64,000 bases of DNA from Haloarchaeobius amylolyticus. GTDB taxonomy: Archaea > Halobacteriota > Halobacteria > Halobacteriales > Natrialbaceae. The notes beneath the pieces were generated by a model that ran no database searches, was not told where the DNA came from, and saw only the letters and a list, made by a program, of their open reading frames with translations. Where the stretch lies: NCBI RefSeq assembly GCF_026616195.1, contig NZ_JANHDH010000001.1, positions 620,001-684,000 on the forward strand, given 5' to 3'. A program made the translations under genes and the position numbers. Shown here piece after piece: positions 17,037 to 25,650 of the stretch; the stretch's first letter is position 1; each line of letters begins with the position of its first letter.

Positions 17037-18218
17037 TCACTCGTTCTGCAGGTCGTACAGCCGCCTGAACACGAGTGTCGCGAACCGTGGCTCCAGTCGA
17101 CTCGGCGGTCGGCCCGCGCGGTCGGCGGCCTGGTCCGCCCGCACGCGCTCGGTGATGCCTGCCTCGGCGAGTTCGTAGAGGAACCGCTTGACGGTCGCGG
17201 CCGAGAGGTCCACGTCCGGCGCGGACGCGATGGCCTCGGCGGCGTCGCTGACCGACGCTGCCGCCGTCTCGTCGAGTTCGAGCAGCTGTCTGAGCACGAG
17301 CTGTCGGTTCGCCGGGAGCGTCAGCACGCGCCCGAGCGAGACCGACGGGCGTGGAACCGCGTCCATCCCGCCTTCGAGGTCGCGTTCCCGGATGTGGTCG
17401 TGGCCCGCCACGGTCGCGAGGTGGGCCGCACTGAACAGGCCGGCGAGTGCGTCGTGGGCGTCACCGTCCGCCCAGTCCGCGAGTCGCCGCACCTGCCCGT
17501 GTTCGATGGCCTGTCTGGCGAGGCCATCCGACGCCCGACCGGTGAGGACGTCGACGAGCGCGTGGCGTTCGTACGCCGGAATCTCGATGTGCTCGGGCGG
17601 GCACGCGTCCGCCGGGAGGTCGCCGGGTGCGTCGCGCCCGACCGCGATCCACGCCAGCGAGTCCTCGAAGTGCCCGAAGGTCTCTGCGAGCGATGCGAGC
17701 GAGAGCGTGCCGGGTTCGCCGACGTGGTCGACGGTGACGACCGCGTTCTGGCGGGAGCCGGACAGCAGGTCCGCGAGCCGGGACCGGAGCGCGTCGCTCC
17801 CGACGCCCTTCTTCGGGACCGATTCGTCGAGGATGCTGTCGAGGACGGCGTGGTACAGCCCGAGGTCGGTGTTCGCCTGCCGGGCGTCGACGTAGACGAA
17901 CGTCGGGGCCGGCGCGGTCTGGGCCCGGGTCGTGGTGTGGATGACGGACCGCGACTGGGAGATGAGGCGGTCGAGCGAGGTCGTGAGCGAGGTGAGGACG
18001 GCCGACTTCCCCGAACCGGCGGGTCCCCAGACGTAGGCGTTCATCGGGAGGTCGCGGTCGAAGACCGGGTCCAGGTAGTCGAGCAATCGCTCCATGACCG
18101 GCCCGCGGCCCGTCGGTTCCTCCATGTGGACGACCGGGCTGATGGCGTCGTACTCGAGGATGATGGGCGCATCGGTGCCGTTCCGCTGGCGGCGACGTAT
18201 CCGCGTCTTCAGATCCAT
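17037..18218 (-). CDS. Orc1/Cdc6-like AAA+ ATPase
   Basis: A 393-aa protein with the Orc1/Cdc6 plan. Walker A WGPAGSGKSA is at about residues 65-73, the AAA+ core runs to about 250, and a C-terminal winged-helix-like region follows (VKRFLYELAEAGITERVRADQ). The Walker B strand reads AVVTVDHVGE, so the usual Asp-Glu pair is Asp-His, and ATP hydrolysis may be weak. No origin-recognition-box repeats are visible in the 81 bases upstream. It may therefore be an accessory Orc paralog rather than an initiator with a linked origin. Haloarchaea carry many such paralogs. Confidence 0.8.
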   Translation of the reverse strand: MDLKTRIRRRQRNGTDAPIILEYDAISPVVHMEEPTGRGPVMERLLDYLDPVFDRDLPMNAYVWGPAGSGKSAVLTSLTTSLDRLISQSRSVIHTTTRAQTAPAPTFVYVDARQANTDLGLYHAVLDSILDESVPKKGVGSDALRSRLADLLSGSRQNAVVTVDHVGEPGTLSLASLAETFGHFEDSLAWIAVGRDAPGDLPADACPPEHIEIPAYERHALVDVLTGRASDGLARQAIEHGQVRRLADWADGDAHDALAGLFSAAHLATVAGHDHIRERDLEGGMDAVPRPSVSLGRVLTLPANRQLVLRQLLELDETAAASVSDAAEAIASAPDVDLSAATVKRFLYELAEAGITERVRADQAADRAGRPPSRLEPRFATLVFRRLYDLQNE

Positions 18219-18299
18219 TCTTGTGGGTATCGTATGTGAAATGCTGGTCTCACTGCGGTCGTATGGGAGTCGGAAATAAAAATCGCCTGCCCAGAACGG

Positions 18300-19385
18300 T
18301 CAGGGGAGCGGCACCCAGCCGGCCTGGGGCAGCACGCCCGCCATCGCCAGCACCGCGATGAAGAACGTGTTCACGACGATCGCTGCTGCCGGCGGGTCGA
18401 AGTGCGTGTCCGAGTGCGCGTAGAACACGCGCTGGACGACCTCACCGGTGAGTGCGCCACTGATGCCGAAGGCGGCGCCGATGGCCAGCGCCGGGAGCAT
18501 CGGCACGGCCTCTGCTGCCGGGACGATGGCGAGCGCGGCCGTGCTCGCGGGCAGCGAGATGTGGTGCGTGACGGGAATCTGCTCGACGCCGCAGTTCAGG
18601 AACACCAGACTGGCCGCGCTGATGCCGAACGCGAGGAAGTAACTCCCCGTCGTGACCGCGATGTAGGCCGCCAGGATGCCGACCGTGAGGCCGATCATCG
18701 CGACCCCGCTCCACTCGTACTGGTGCGGGAGCCACGGCTCGACCTTCAGGCGCTCCTTCGCGACGGCGGTGCCGCCGTCGGCGACGACCTCACCGCCCTC
18801 TGCGGTCTGGCGCATCTCCTCGGCCTTGAACGGCCCCATGTCGAAGATGCTCGAACTCCGGACCTTGCCGATGATGGAGTAGCCGAGGATGAGCCGGTGG
18901 AAGACGGCCGACAGGACGACGCCCATGGCGATGGGGTCCCACGGCATCGCGAAGCCGAAGGAGACCTGCCGGACGAGCATCCCGAGGATGCCGAAGACAC
19001 CACCGACCGCGAGCACGTCGGGCTTCGTCCCGAGCGCGTGGGCGATGTTCTTGGCCTCGTGGTAGTCGAAGCCGGTGTCCATGTACCCCTTGCGGGCGGC
19101 GTAGGCGGCCGCGGCCGCGCCACCGGCGAAGGAGACGTGCGGCCCGAAGACGGGGCCGAACGCGATGCTACCCGTGATGCCGAGGGTGAACGCGTCGGAG
19201 GCGATGACGCCCGCGCCGGCGAGTTCAGCCTTCAGGATGTTGGCGGCCTCGCCCACGATGACCATGAAGCCCGTGAAGATGAACGCCGGGAGTGCGCCGA
19301 GTGCGGCCCCGAACGCGCCGCCGGCGAAGGCGGCGATCCACAGTTCAGGTTGGGCGAGCGCCTCGATGACTGCCTCGACCCCCAT
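18300..19385 (-). CDS. Putative glycerol facilitator-type membrane protein (GlpX of Haloferax type)
   Basis: A 361-aa polytopic membrane protein with about eight to ten hydrophobic spans and a polar central loop (about residues 195-230, KAEEMRQTAEGGEVVADGG). It is not related to aquaporin GlpF: there are no NPA motifs. In Haloferax volcanii a transmembrane gene next to glpK is proposed to be the glycerol uptake facilitator, and this gene has the same position. It starts two bases after the glpK stop region on the same strand, so the two are co-transcribed. Transport of glycerol is an inference from position, not from motifs. No ptsH-like gene follows. Confidence 0.8.
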   Translation of the reverse strand: MGVEAVIEALAQPELWIAAFAGGAFGAALGALPAFIFTGFMVIVGEAANILKAELAGAGVIASDAFTLGITGSIAFGPVFGPHVSFAGGAAAAAYAARKGYMDTGFDYHEAKNIAHALGTKPDVLAVGGVFGILGMLVRQVSFGFAMPWDPIAMGVVLSAVFHRLILGYSIIGKVRSSSIFDMGPFKAEEMRQTAEGGEVVADGGTAVAKERLKVEPWLPHQYEWSGVAMIGLTVGILAAYIAVTTGSYFLAFGISAASLVFLNCGVEQIPVTHHISLPASTAALAIVPAAEAVPMLPALAIGAAFGISGALTGEVVQRVFYAHSDTHFDPPAAAIVVNTFFIAVLAMAGVLPQAGWVPLP

Positions 19386-19387
19386 CG

Positions 19388-20929
19388 TCAGTCACCACCG
19401 TCCTTCGCCCAGTCGAGCGAGCGCTCGACGGCGTCGTGCCAGCGGCCGAACTTGCGGTCCATCTCCGCCTCGTCGGCGTCCGGGCTGAACTCGCGGTCGA
19501 CCTGCCAGTTGTCGCGCAGCTCGTCGACGGTGTCCCAGTAGCCGACGGCGAGGCCGGCCGCGTAGGCCGAGCCCAGGGCGGTCGTCTCGTCGACCTCCGG
19601 CCGGGCGATCTCCGTGTCGATGATGTCGGACTGGAGCTGGCAGAGGAAGTTGTTCTTGACCGCCCCGCCGTCGACGCGGAGCCGGTTCATCTCGATGCCG
19701 GAGTCGGCCTCCATCGCCTCCGCCACGTCGCGGGTCTGGTAGGCGATGGATTCGAGCGTCGCACGGACGATGTGCTCGCGACGGGTGCCACGGGTCATCC
19801 CGACGATGGTCCCGCGTGCGCGCCCGTCCCAGTGGGGCGCACCGAGGCCGGTGAACGCCGGGACGACGTAGACGCCGTCGGTCGAGTCGACGCTGCGGGC
19901 CAGCTCGGCGGTTTCGGCCGGGTCGTCGATGAGGTCGACGTCCTCCAGCCACTCGATGGCGGCACCCGTGATGAAGATGGCGCCCTCGAGCGCGTACTGG
20001 ACGGGTTCGCCCGAGCGCTGGAAGCCGATGGTCGTGAGCAGGCCGTGGTCGCTGGTGACGGCCTCCTCGCCGGTGTTCATCAGGAAGAACGAGCCCGTCC
20101 CGTAGGTGTTCTTCGCGTCACCCTCGTCGAAACAGGTCTGGCCGAACAGCGCGGCCTGCTGGTCACCCAGCGCTCCCGCGACGGGGACCTCCGCCCCGAG
20201 GAAGCCCTCGGCGTCGGTCGTCCCGTAGGTGTTCTCGTCGCTCGACGGCCGGACCTCCGGCAGGAGCCCCGCCGGGACGTCGAACTCGTCGAGGAGTTCG
20301 TCGTCCCACTCCATCTCCCGGATGTTGTAGAGCATGGTCCGGGAGGCGTTCGTGACGTCGGTGATGTGGTTGCCCGTGAGCTTGTAGATGAGCCACGAGT
20401 CGATGGTCCCCATCCGGAGCTCCCCCTCCTCGGCACGGTCGCGGATATCCTGGGGCCGCGTGCGCTCCATCTTGATGGGGTCGGCGTTGTCGAGGAGCCA
20501 CTCGGCCTTGGTCGCGGAGAAGTACGCGTCGGCCTCGAGGCCGGTCTTCTCGCGGATCCACTCGACCTTGTCCTCAGCCTGGAGCTCCTCGACGCGGTCG
20601 GTCGTCCGGCGGTCCTGCCAGACGAGCGCGTTGTGGATGGGCTTGCCCGTCTCGGGGTCCCAGATGAGCGTCGTCTCGCGCTGGTTCGTGATGCCGAGTG
20701 CCTCGAGCTGCTCCGGTTCGACGCCCGCCTCTGCGAGCGCCCGGGTCACGACCTCCTTCGTGTTCTCCCAGATCTCCATCGGGTCGTGCTCGACCCACCC
20801 CGGTTCCGGGTAGATCTGTTCGTGCTTCTCGTAGGCGTTCGCGACCACCTGCCCGCTGTGGTCGAACACCATGAATCGAGTCCCTGTCGTCCCCTGGTCT
20901 ATCGCGCCAACGTAGGTTTTGTCTGCCAT
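19388..20929 (-). CDS. glpK: Glycerol kinase
   Basis: Phosphorylates glycerol to sn-glycerol 3-phosphate with ATP, the first step of glycerol use; glycerol is a major carbon source for haloarchaea because Dunaliella makes it. The 513-aa protein has the FGGY-family N-terminal phosphate loop GAIDQGTTGTRFMVFD, the substrate segment NQRETTLIWD, and the C-terminal signature VDGGAVKNNFLCQLQSDII. Length and both domains match bacterial and archaeal GlpK. It is the first gene of a glpK-facilitator unit, divergent from glpABC, with a palindrome in the control region. Confidence 0.97.
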   Translation of the reverse strand: MADKTYVGAIDQGTTGTRFMVFDHSGQVVANAYEKHEQIYPEPGWVEHDPMEIWENTKEVVTRALAEAGVEPEQLEALGITNQRETTLIWDPETGKPIHNALVWQDRRTTDRVEELQAEDKVEWIREKTGLEADAYFSATKAEWLLDNADPIKMERTRPQDIRDRAEEGELRMGTIDSWLIYKLTGNHITDVTNASRTMLYNIREMEWDDELLDEFDVPAGLLPEVRPSSDENTYGTTDAEGFLGAEVPVAGALGDQQAALFGQTCFDEGDAKNTYGTGSFFLMNTGEEAVTSDHGLLTTIGFQRSGEPVQYALEGAIFITGAAIEWLEDVDLIDDPAETAELARSVDSTDGVYVVPAFTGLGAPHWDGRARGTIVGMTRGTRREHIVRATLESIAYQTRDVAEAMEADSGIEMNRLRVDGGAVKNNFLCQLQSDIIDTEIARPEVDETTALGSAYAAGLAVGYWDTVDELRDNWQVDREFSPDADEAEMDRKFGRWHDAVERSLDWAKDGGD

Positions 20930-20956
20930 GGTTTACCCTGTGCCGGCCGACCGTAG

Positions 20957-20985
20957 TTTACTGGGGGTCGGCCACTGCCAGTAAA
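20957..20985. promoter_or_regulatory. Palindromic operator candidate in the glpK-glpA control region
   Basis: TTTACTG and CAGTAAA form a perfect inverted repeat with a 15-base spacer. It starts 28 bases upstream of the glpK ATG. A TATA-like GTTTTATC on the minus strand (about 21000-21010) would place glpK transcription start within or next to this palindrome, the position for repression. The glpA side has its own box (AAAAAATAAAG, about 21128-21138). The regulator is unknown. Confidence 0.45.
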
Positions 20986-21167
20986 GTGTATGGTCCATCA
21001 TGATAAAACCCGGTGCCACTCGTCTGCAATCCGATACTTAGCGGGCGTGAACAGGAAACTATGGCGAGTTTTACCTGAACCGCGACCGACCGAGTCGGAA
21101 ATTACTGGAGGGTGCCGGGTACAGGGTAAAAAATAAAGTAGCTACGCTCCTGAGTTGGGACAACCGA

Positions 21168-22841
21168 ATGGCATCGAGAACAGACGTCCTGGTCATCGGC
21201 GGCGGCTCGACGGGTACCGGTATCGCCCGCGACCTCGCCATGCGTGGACTCGACGTGACACTCGTCGAGCAGGGCAACCTGACCCACGGGACGACGGGCC
21301 GGATGCACGGCCTGCTTCACAGCGGCGGCCGATACGCCGTCGCCGACCAGGCGAGTGCGACGGAGTGCATCGAGGAGAATCGCGTCCTCCGGGACATCGC
21401 GAGCCACTGCGTCGAGATGACCGGTGGCATGTTCGTGAAACGCCCCGAGGATACGGAGGAGTACTTCGAGGAGAAGCTACAGGGCTGTGAGGACTGTGGC
21501 ATCCCCACGGAGGTCCTCTCGAACCAGGAGGCCCGCGAGGTCGAACCGTACCTCGCGAAGGACATCGACCGGGCCATCCAGGTCCCGGACGGGGCGGTCG
21601 ACCCGTTCCGGCTCTGCGTCGCGAACGCCATCTCCGCGGAGGACCACGGCGGGCGCGTCGAGACCCACGCCAAGGTCGTCGACCTGCTGACCGACGGCGA
21701 CCGCGTGACGGGCGCCCGGGTCAAACACGAGTCCGGGCCGGGCAAGCGCGAACACGGCCTGCCCGGGCGCGAGGAGGACATCCACGCCGACTACGTCGTC
21801 AACGCGACGGGGGCGTGGGCGGGCCGCATCGGCGAGATGGCCGGCGTCGACGTGGAGGTCCGCCCCTCGAAGGGCGTGATGGTCGTGATGAACGTCCGGC
21901 AGGTCGACACGGTCATCAACCGCTGCAAACCCAAGGGCGACGCCGACATCGTCGTCCCGCACGAGACGACGGCCATCCTCGGCACCACCGACGAGGAGGT
22001 CTCGGACCCCGAGGACTACCCCGAGGAGGGCTGGGAGGTCGACAAGATGATCGACGAGCTGTCGAAGCTCGTCCCCATCCTCTCGGACGCCCGGACCGTC
22101 CGGTCGTTCTGGGGCGTCCGCCCGCTGTACGAACCGCCGGACACCGGGACGACCGACCCGACCGACATCACGCGCGACTTCTTCCTGCTCGACCACGAGG
22201 ACCGCGACGACCTCGACGGCCTGACCAGCGTCGTCGGCGGGAAGTTCACCACCTACCGCATGATGGCCGAGGACGTGGCCGACCACGTCTGCGACAAACT
22301 GGGCGTCCGCGCCTCCTGCCAGACCGCGGACGTGCCCCTCCCCGGCAGCGAGGACCCCGAGCGCCTCGACCAGGGGATGAACGCCTACGGGCTGCGCTCC
22401 CCGGTCGCGCGCCGGAGCAAGGAACGCCTCGGCTCGCGCGCCGACGAGGTCCTCTCTGGGACCGACCCGAACCCGGTGCTCTGCGAGTGCGAGGCCGTCA
22501 CGCGCGCCGAGGTGCAGGACGCCATCGCCCAGTCCGGGACCGACCTCAACGCGGTGCGCATCCGCACCCGCGCCTCGATGGGGAACTGCCAGGGCGGGAT
22601 GTGCTGTCACCGCGTCGCGAACGAACTCCACCCCGAGTACGACGCCGGGAAGGCCGACGCGGCCCTCGACGAACTCTGGCAGGAGCGCTGGAAGGGTGAG
22701 CGCCACGCCCTCTGGGGCGAGCAACTGGAGCAGGCGATGCTCAACCACGCGATGCACGCCACCACGTGGAACCGCGGGCACGAGCACGACCCCGACGACG
22801 TGGACTGGGACGCCTTCGGTCGCGGAGGTGCCGACCGATGA
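21168..22841 (+). CDS. glpA: Anaerobic-type glycerol-3-phosphate dehydrogenase subunit A
   Basis: Oxidises sn-glycerol 3-phosphate to dihydroxyacetone phosphate at the membrane, passing electrons to quinone with GlpB and GlpC. The 557-aa protein has the FAD-binding motif [27 protein letters not shown] at the N-terminus and the HSGGRYA substrate segment. The C-terminal BFD-like iron-sulfur region has cysteines in CECEAVTR and [10 protein letters not shown]. Order and length match GlpA of the GlpABC complex rather than aerobic GlpD. The first gene of the glpABC operon; its TGA overlaps the glpB ATG (ATGA). Confidence 0.96.
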   Translation: MASRTDVLVIGGGSTGTGIARDLAMRGLDVTLVEQGNLTHGTTGRMHGLLHSGGRYAVADQASATECIEENRVLRDIASHCVEMTGGMFVKRPEDTEEYFEEKLQGCEDCGIPTEVLSNQEAREVEPYLAKDIDRAIQVPDGAVDPFRLCVANAISAEDHGGRVETHAKVVDLLTDGDRVTGARVKHESGPGKREHGLPGREEDIHADYVVNATGAWAGRIGEMAGVDVEVRPSKGVMVVMNVRQVDTVINRCKPKGDADIVVPHETTAILGTTDEEVSDPEDYPEEGWEVDKMIDELSKLVPILSDARTVRSFWGVRPLYEPPDTGTTDPTDITRDFFLLDHEDRDDLDGLTSVVGGKFTTYRMMAEDVADHVCDKLGVRASCQTADVPLPGSEDPERLDQGMNAYGLRSPVARRSKERLGSRADEVLSGTDPNPVLCECEAVTRAEVQDAIAQSGTDLNAVRIRTRASMGNCQGGMCCHRVANELHPEYDAGKADAALDELWQERWKGERHALWGEQLEQAMLNHAMHATTWNRGHEHDPDDVDWDAFGRGGADR

Positions 22842-24085
22842 TCGCGGACGACGTGCTCGTCGTCGGCGGCGGCCTCGCCGGCTCGACCGCCGCGCTCGCC
22901 GCCGCGAAGACCGGCGCGGACGTCCGCCTCGTCTCCGCGAAGGAGAGCACGATGCGCCAGGCGTCCGGCCTCGCGGACTGCCTCGGGTACGCGGGCGGTG
23001 ACGGCGACCTGCTCGCCGACCCATTCGAAGGGCTCGACAGCCTCCCCGAGGAGCACCCCTACACCATCGCCGGCGAGGAGGCCATCCGAGAGGGCTTCGC
23101 GCTCTTCGACGAGGTGACCGGCGACGCCTACCGCGGCAGCGAGGACGACCGGAACGTCCTCGTGCCGACCACGCAGGGGACGGTCAAGCCCACCTTCAGA
23201 TACCCGCAGAGCATGGCGGCCGGCCTCGCGGGCGACGGACGCGCCACCCTGCTCGTCAGTTTCGAGGCCGACCCCGACTTCGACGCCCCACTGGCCGCCC
23301 GGCAACTCGACGAGACGGTCCCGGGCGACGTGACGGGCGTCGAGATCTCGTTCCCCGTCGACCTACGCGACGACGTGAAGCCGACCCGCCTCGCCAGACT
23401 CCTCGCGGAGGACGGCGGCGTCCGCGGCGACCTCGCGCGCACCGTCGAACCCCACCTCGAGGACGCCGGCGCCGACCGCGTCGGCTTCCCGGCCGTCCTC
23501 GGTGAGCACCCCGGGCCCGTCGTCGACTCGCTGTCGAAGGCGCTCGGCGTCCCGGTGTTCGAGGTGCCCACAGGCCCGCCGAGCCTGCCCGGGATGCGCC
23601 TGCGCGACACGATGCGGTCGGCCCTGCGCGACGCCGGCGTCGCCGTCACGACCGGCTGCCCGATGGTCGGCTTCGAGGCCGAGGACGGACGGATCGACGT
23701 GCTCGAGATGGACCGAAACGGCGCCGCCATCCCGCACTACCCCGACCAGGTCGTGCTCGCGACGGGCGGCCTGGTCGGCAGGGGCATCGAGACCGACCGC
23801 GAGTCGGTCCGCGAGCCCCTGTTCGGCCTGCACGTCCCCCACCCCGAAGACCGGTACGACTGGTCCGCCGAGGCCGCCTTCGGCGACCACGCGTTCGCCC
23901 GGTTCGGGGTGCGAATCGACGAGGACGGCCGCCCGCTCGACGCGGACGGGGCGGTCGCCTACGAGAACCTCCGCGCCGCCGGCAGCGTCGTCGGCGGGGC
24001 GGACTTCGCGATGGAGCTCTCCGGTAGCGGTATCTCGCTCGCGACCGGCTGGCTCGCCGGCACGCGGGCAGGAGGACACACATGA
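22838..24085 (+). CDS. glpB: Glycerol-3-phosphate dehydrogenase subunit B
   Basis: The second flavoprotein subunit of the membrane GlpABC complex. ATG 22838 overlaps the glpA stop (ATGA), and the protein has 415 residues. It starts [36 protein letters not shown], a Rossmann dinucleotide motif for FMN/FAD. Further segments include [23 protein letters not shown] and the C-terminal [20 protein letters not shown] flavin loop. The C-terminus is short compared with the E. coli protein, which is common in haloarchaea. It overlaps glpC by four bases, so all three subunits are translationally coupled. Confidence 0.93.
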   Translation: MIADDVLVVGGGLAGSTAALAAAKTGADVRLVSAKESTMRQASGLADCLGYAGGDGDLLADPFEGLDSLPEEHPYTIAGEEAIREGFALFDEVTGDAYRGSEDDRNVLVPTTQGTVKPTFRYPQSMAAGLAGDGRATLLVSFEADPDFDAPLAARQLDETVPGDVTGVEISFPVDLRDDVKPTRLARLLAEDGGVRGDLARTVEPHLEDAGADRVGFPAVLGEHPGPVVDSLSKALGVPVFEVPTGPPSLPGMRLRDTMRSALRDAGVAVTTGCPMVGFEAEDGRIDVLEMDRNGAAIPHYPDQVVLATGGLVGRGIETDRESVREPLFGLHVPHPEDRYDWSAEAAFGDHAFARFGVRIDEDGRPLDADGAVAYENLRAAGSVVGGADFAMELSGSGISLATGWLAGTRAGGHT

Positions 24086-25380
24086 GTACTGACGACACGA
24101 CAACCGGCGACGACGAGTTCGAACCGATACAGGTGTTCCCCGAGGGCGAGGCCGACCTCCGCCCGGGGGCCGACAGCTGCTACAAGTGCTCGACGTGCGA
24201 TACCTCGTGCCCCGTGGCCGAGGTCGACGACGAGTTCCCCGGCCCGAAGTTCCAGGGGCCCGAACAGTGGCGGCTCAAACAGAAGGAGGACGCCGACATC
24301 GACAAGTCGGTGATGAAGTGCTCGAACTGCATGCGCTGTGACGGCGCCTGCCCCGCCGACGTGCCCCTCAGCCAGATGCACAACACGGCCCGCGCCGAGT
24401 ACGTCGACGAGCACCTCGACACCTTCTCGCGGGAGTACATCCGCAACCGCATCCTCGCGAACTACGGCCGCCTCGGCAAGCTCGGCTCGATGTTCCCCCG
24501 GCTCACGAACTTCATGATGGGGAACTCCCTCGTCCAGAAGGTCAACGAGAAACTGCTCGGTATCACCGCCGAGCGTGACTTCCCCGAGTTCGCCACCGAG
24601 ACCTTCCGCGAGTGGTTCGACAAGCGCGGCGGCGCACAGGTCCAGAGCGAGGACAGGCGCATCGCGTACTTCCACGGCGACTACGCGAACTACAACACCC
24701 CCGAGGTCGGCAAATCCCTCGTGCAGGCGTTCGAGCACTTTGGCTACGAGGTCAGGGTTCCGGAACAGCGCTGCTCTGGCACGCCCATGTTCGCCAACGG
24801 GATGCTCGACGACGCCCACCGCGCCGCCAAGTTCAACGTCGAGACCTTCGCCGATCTCGTCGACGACGGCTACGACGTCGTCTGCTCGTGCACCTCCTGC
24901 TCGATGGCGCTGCGACAGGAGTACCCCGAACTGTTCGACTTCGAGGACACCGAGCGCGTCGCCGCCCACACCTACGACGCGGTCGAGTACCTGCGCACCT
25001 TCGAGGACCTCGAGGGCGAACTCGCCCAGACCGACGACTACGACGGCGAGTTCGACGACCTCGCCTACCACGCCCCCTGCCACGCCCGCAACCAGGGCCT
25101 CGACGGGCAGGCCGTGGAGGTTCTCGGTAACGTCGAGGGCGTCGACGCCCACGACGTGGGCGAATCCTGCTCCGGCATCTCCGGCACCTATGGCTGGAAG
25201 GAGGAGAACTACGACGCCTCGATGGCTATCGGTGAGGAGATGTTCGACCACATGGAGGACGCCCCCGCAGAGACCGGACTGACCGAGTGCCCGACCTGCG
25301 CCATGCAGATGGAACACGGCAGTGGCTACGACGTCCGGCACACGCTGGAGGTCGTCGCGGACGCGCTCGGCGACGACTGA
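24082..25380 (+). CDS. glpC: Glycerol-3-phosphate dehydrogenase iron-sulfur subunit C
   Basis: The membrane-associated electron-transfer subunit of GlpABC. The 432-aa protein has two 4Fe-4S clusters in the N-terminal part (CYKCSTCDTSCPV and CSNCMRCDGACPADVP, about residues 33-95). Two CCG-type cysteine domains follow, one with CSGTPMFANGM and CSCTSCSMAL, the other with HAPCHARNQG, CSGISGTYG and CPTCAMQ. This is the HdrD/GlpC architecture that delivers electrons to the quinone pool. It overlaps glpB by ATGA, and no terminator hairpin is evident after the stop. Confidence 0.95.
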   Translation: MSTDDTTTGDDEFEPIQVFPEGEADLRPGADSCYKCSTCDTSCPVAEVDDEFPGPKFQGPEQWRLKQKEDADIDKSVMKCSNCMRCDGACPADVPLSQMHNTARAEYVDEHLDTFSREYIRNRILANYGRLGKLGSMFPRLTNFMMGNSLVQKVNEKLLGITAERDFPEFATETFREWFDKRGGAQVQSEDRRIAYFHGDYANYNTPEVGKSLVQAFEHFGYEVRVPEQRCSGTPMFANGMLDDAHRAAKFNVETFADLVDDGYDVVCSCTSCSMALRQEYPELFDFEDTERVAAHTYDAVEYLRTFEDLEGELAQTDDYDGEFDDLAYHAPCHARNQGLDGQAVEVLGNVEGVDAHDVGESCSGISGTYGWKEENYDASMAIGEEMFDHMEDAPAETGLTECPTCAMQMEHGSGYDVRHTLEVVADALGDD

Positions 25381-25446
25381 CCCGGCCAGTTCCTTCCTCT
25401 CCGACGTGCTACCGAGTGTTGTCTCAAACACATCATCTTTGACCAG

Positions 25447-25455
25447 AAATTTAAG
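25447..25455 (+). promoter_or_regulatory. TATA-like box upstream of the CHAT-protein gene
   Basis: AAATTTAAG stands out in a GC-rich flank after the glpC stop codon and has the archaeal TATA form. Initiation near 25480 would leave a leader of about 170 bases before ATG 25651. No convincing gene lies between; the frames there are Arg/Ser-rich. Confidence 0.45.
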
Positions 25456-25650
25456 TGGTCCTAACTGTACCCTGTAGGTATACACTCGACTGGCACGCAG
25501 CATCGACTGGCGATCGACCGGACGTGGAATCGATGGGCAACGACTCCCTCTCCTGGGCGTCGCGATTCACACGGTCATCTGCCTGGCGTGATTCGGGAGT
25601 AGTGGGAACACCGTCCGACGCGGCGCGGACGAGCGCGGTCGTCACCAGAA

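Noticed and set aside
18219-18299. Replication origin next to the Orc1/Cdc6-like gene
   Set aside because: The gap is 81 bases, with one T-rich patch and no repeated origin-recognition boxes.
21477-23024. A 515-codon minus-strand frame opposite glpA and glpB
   Set aside because: It overlaps two intact genes with all their motifs and has no family features.
23959-25503. A 514-codon minus-strand frame opposite glpC
   Set aside because: An antisense shadow of glpC, whose cysteine clusters are intact.
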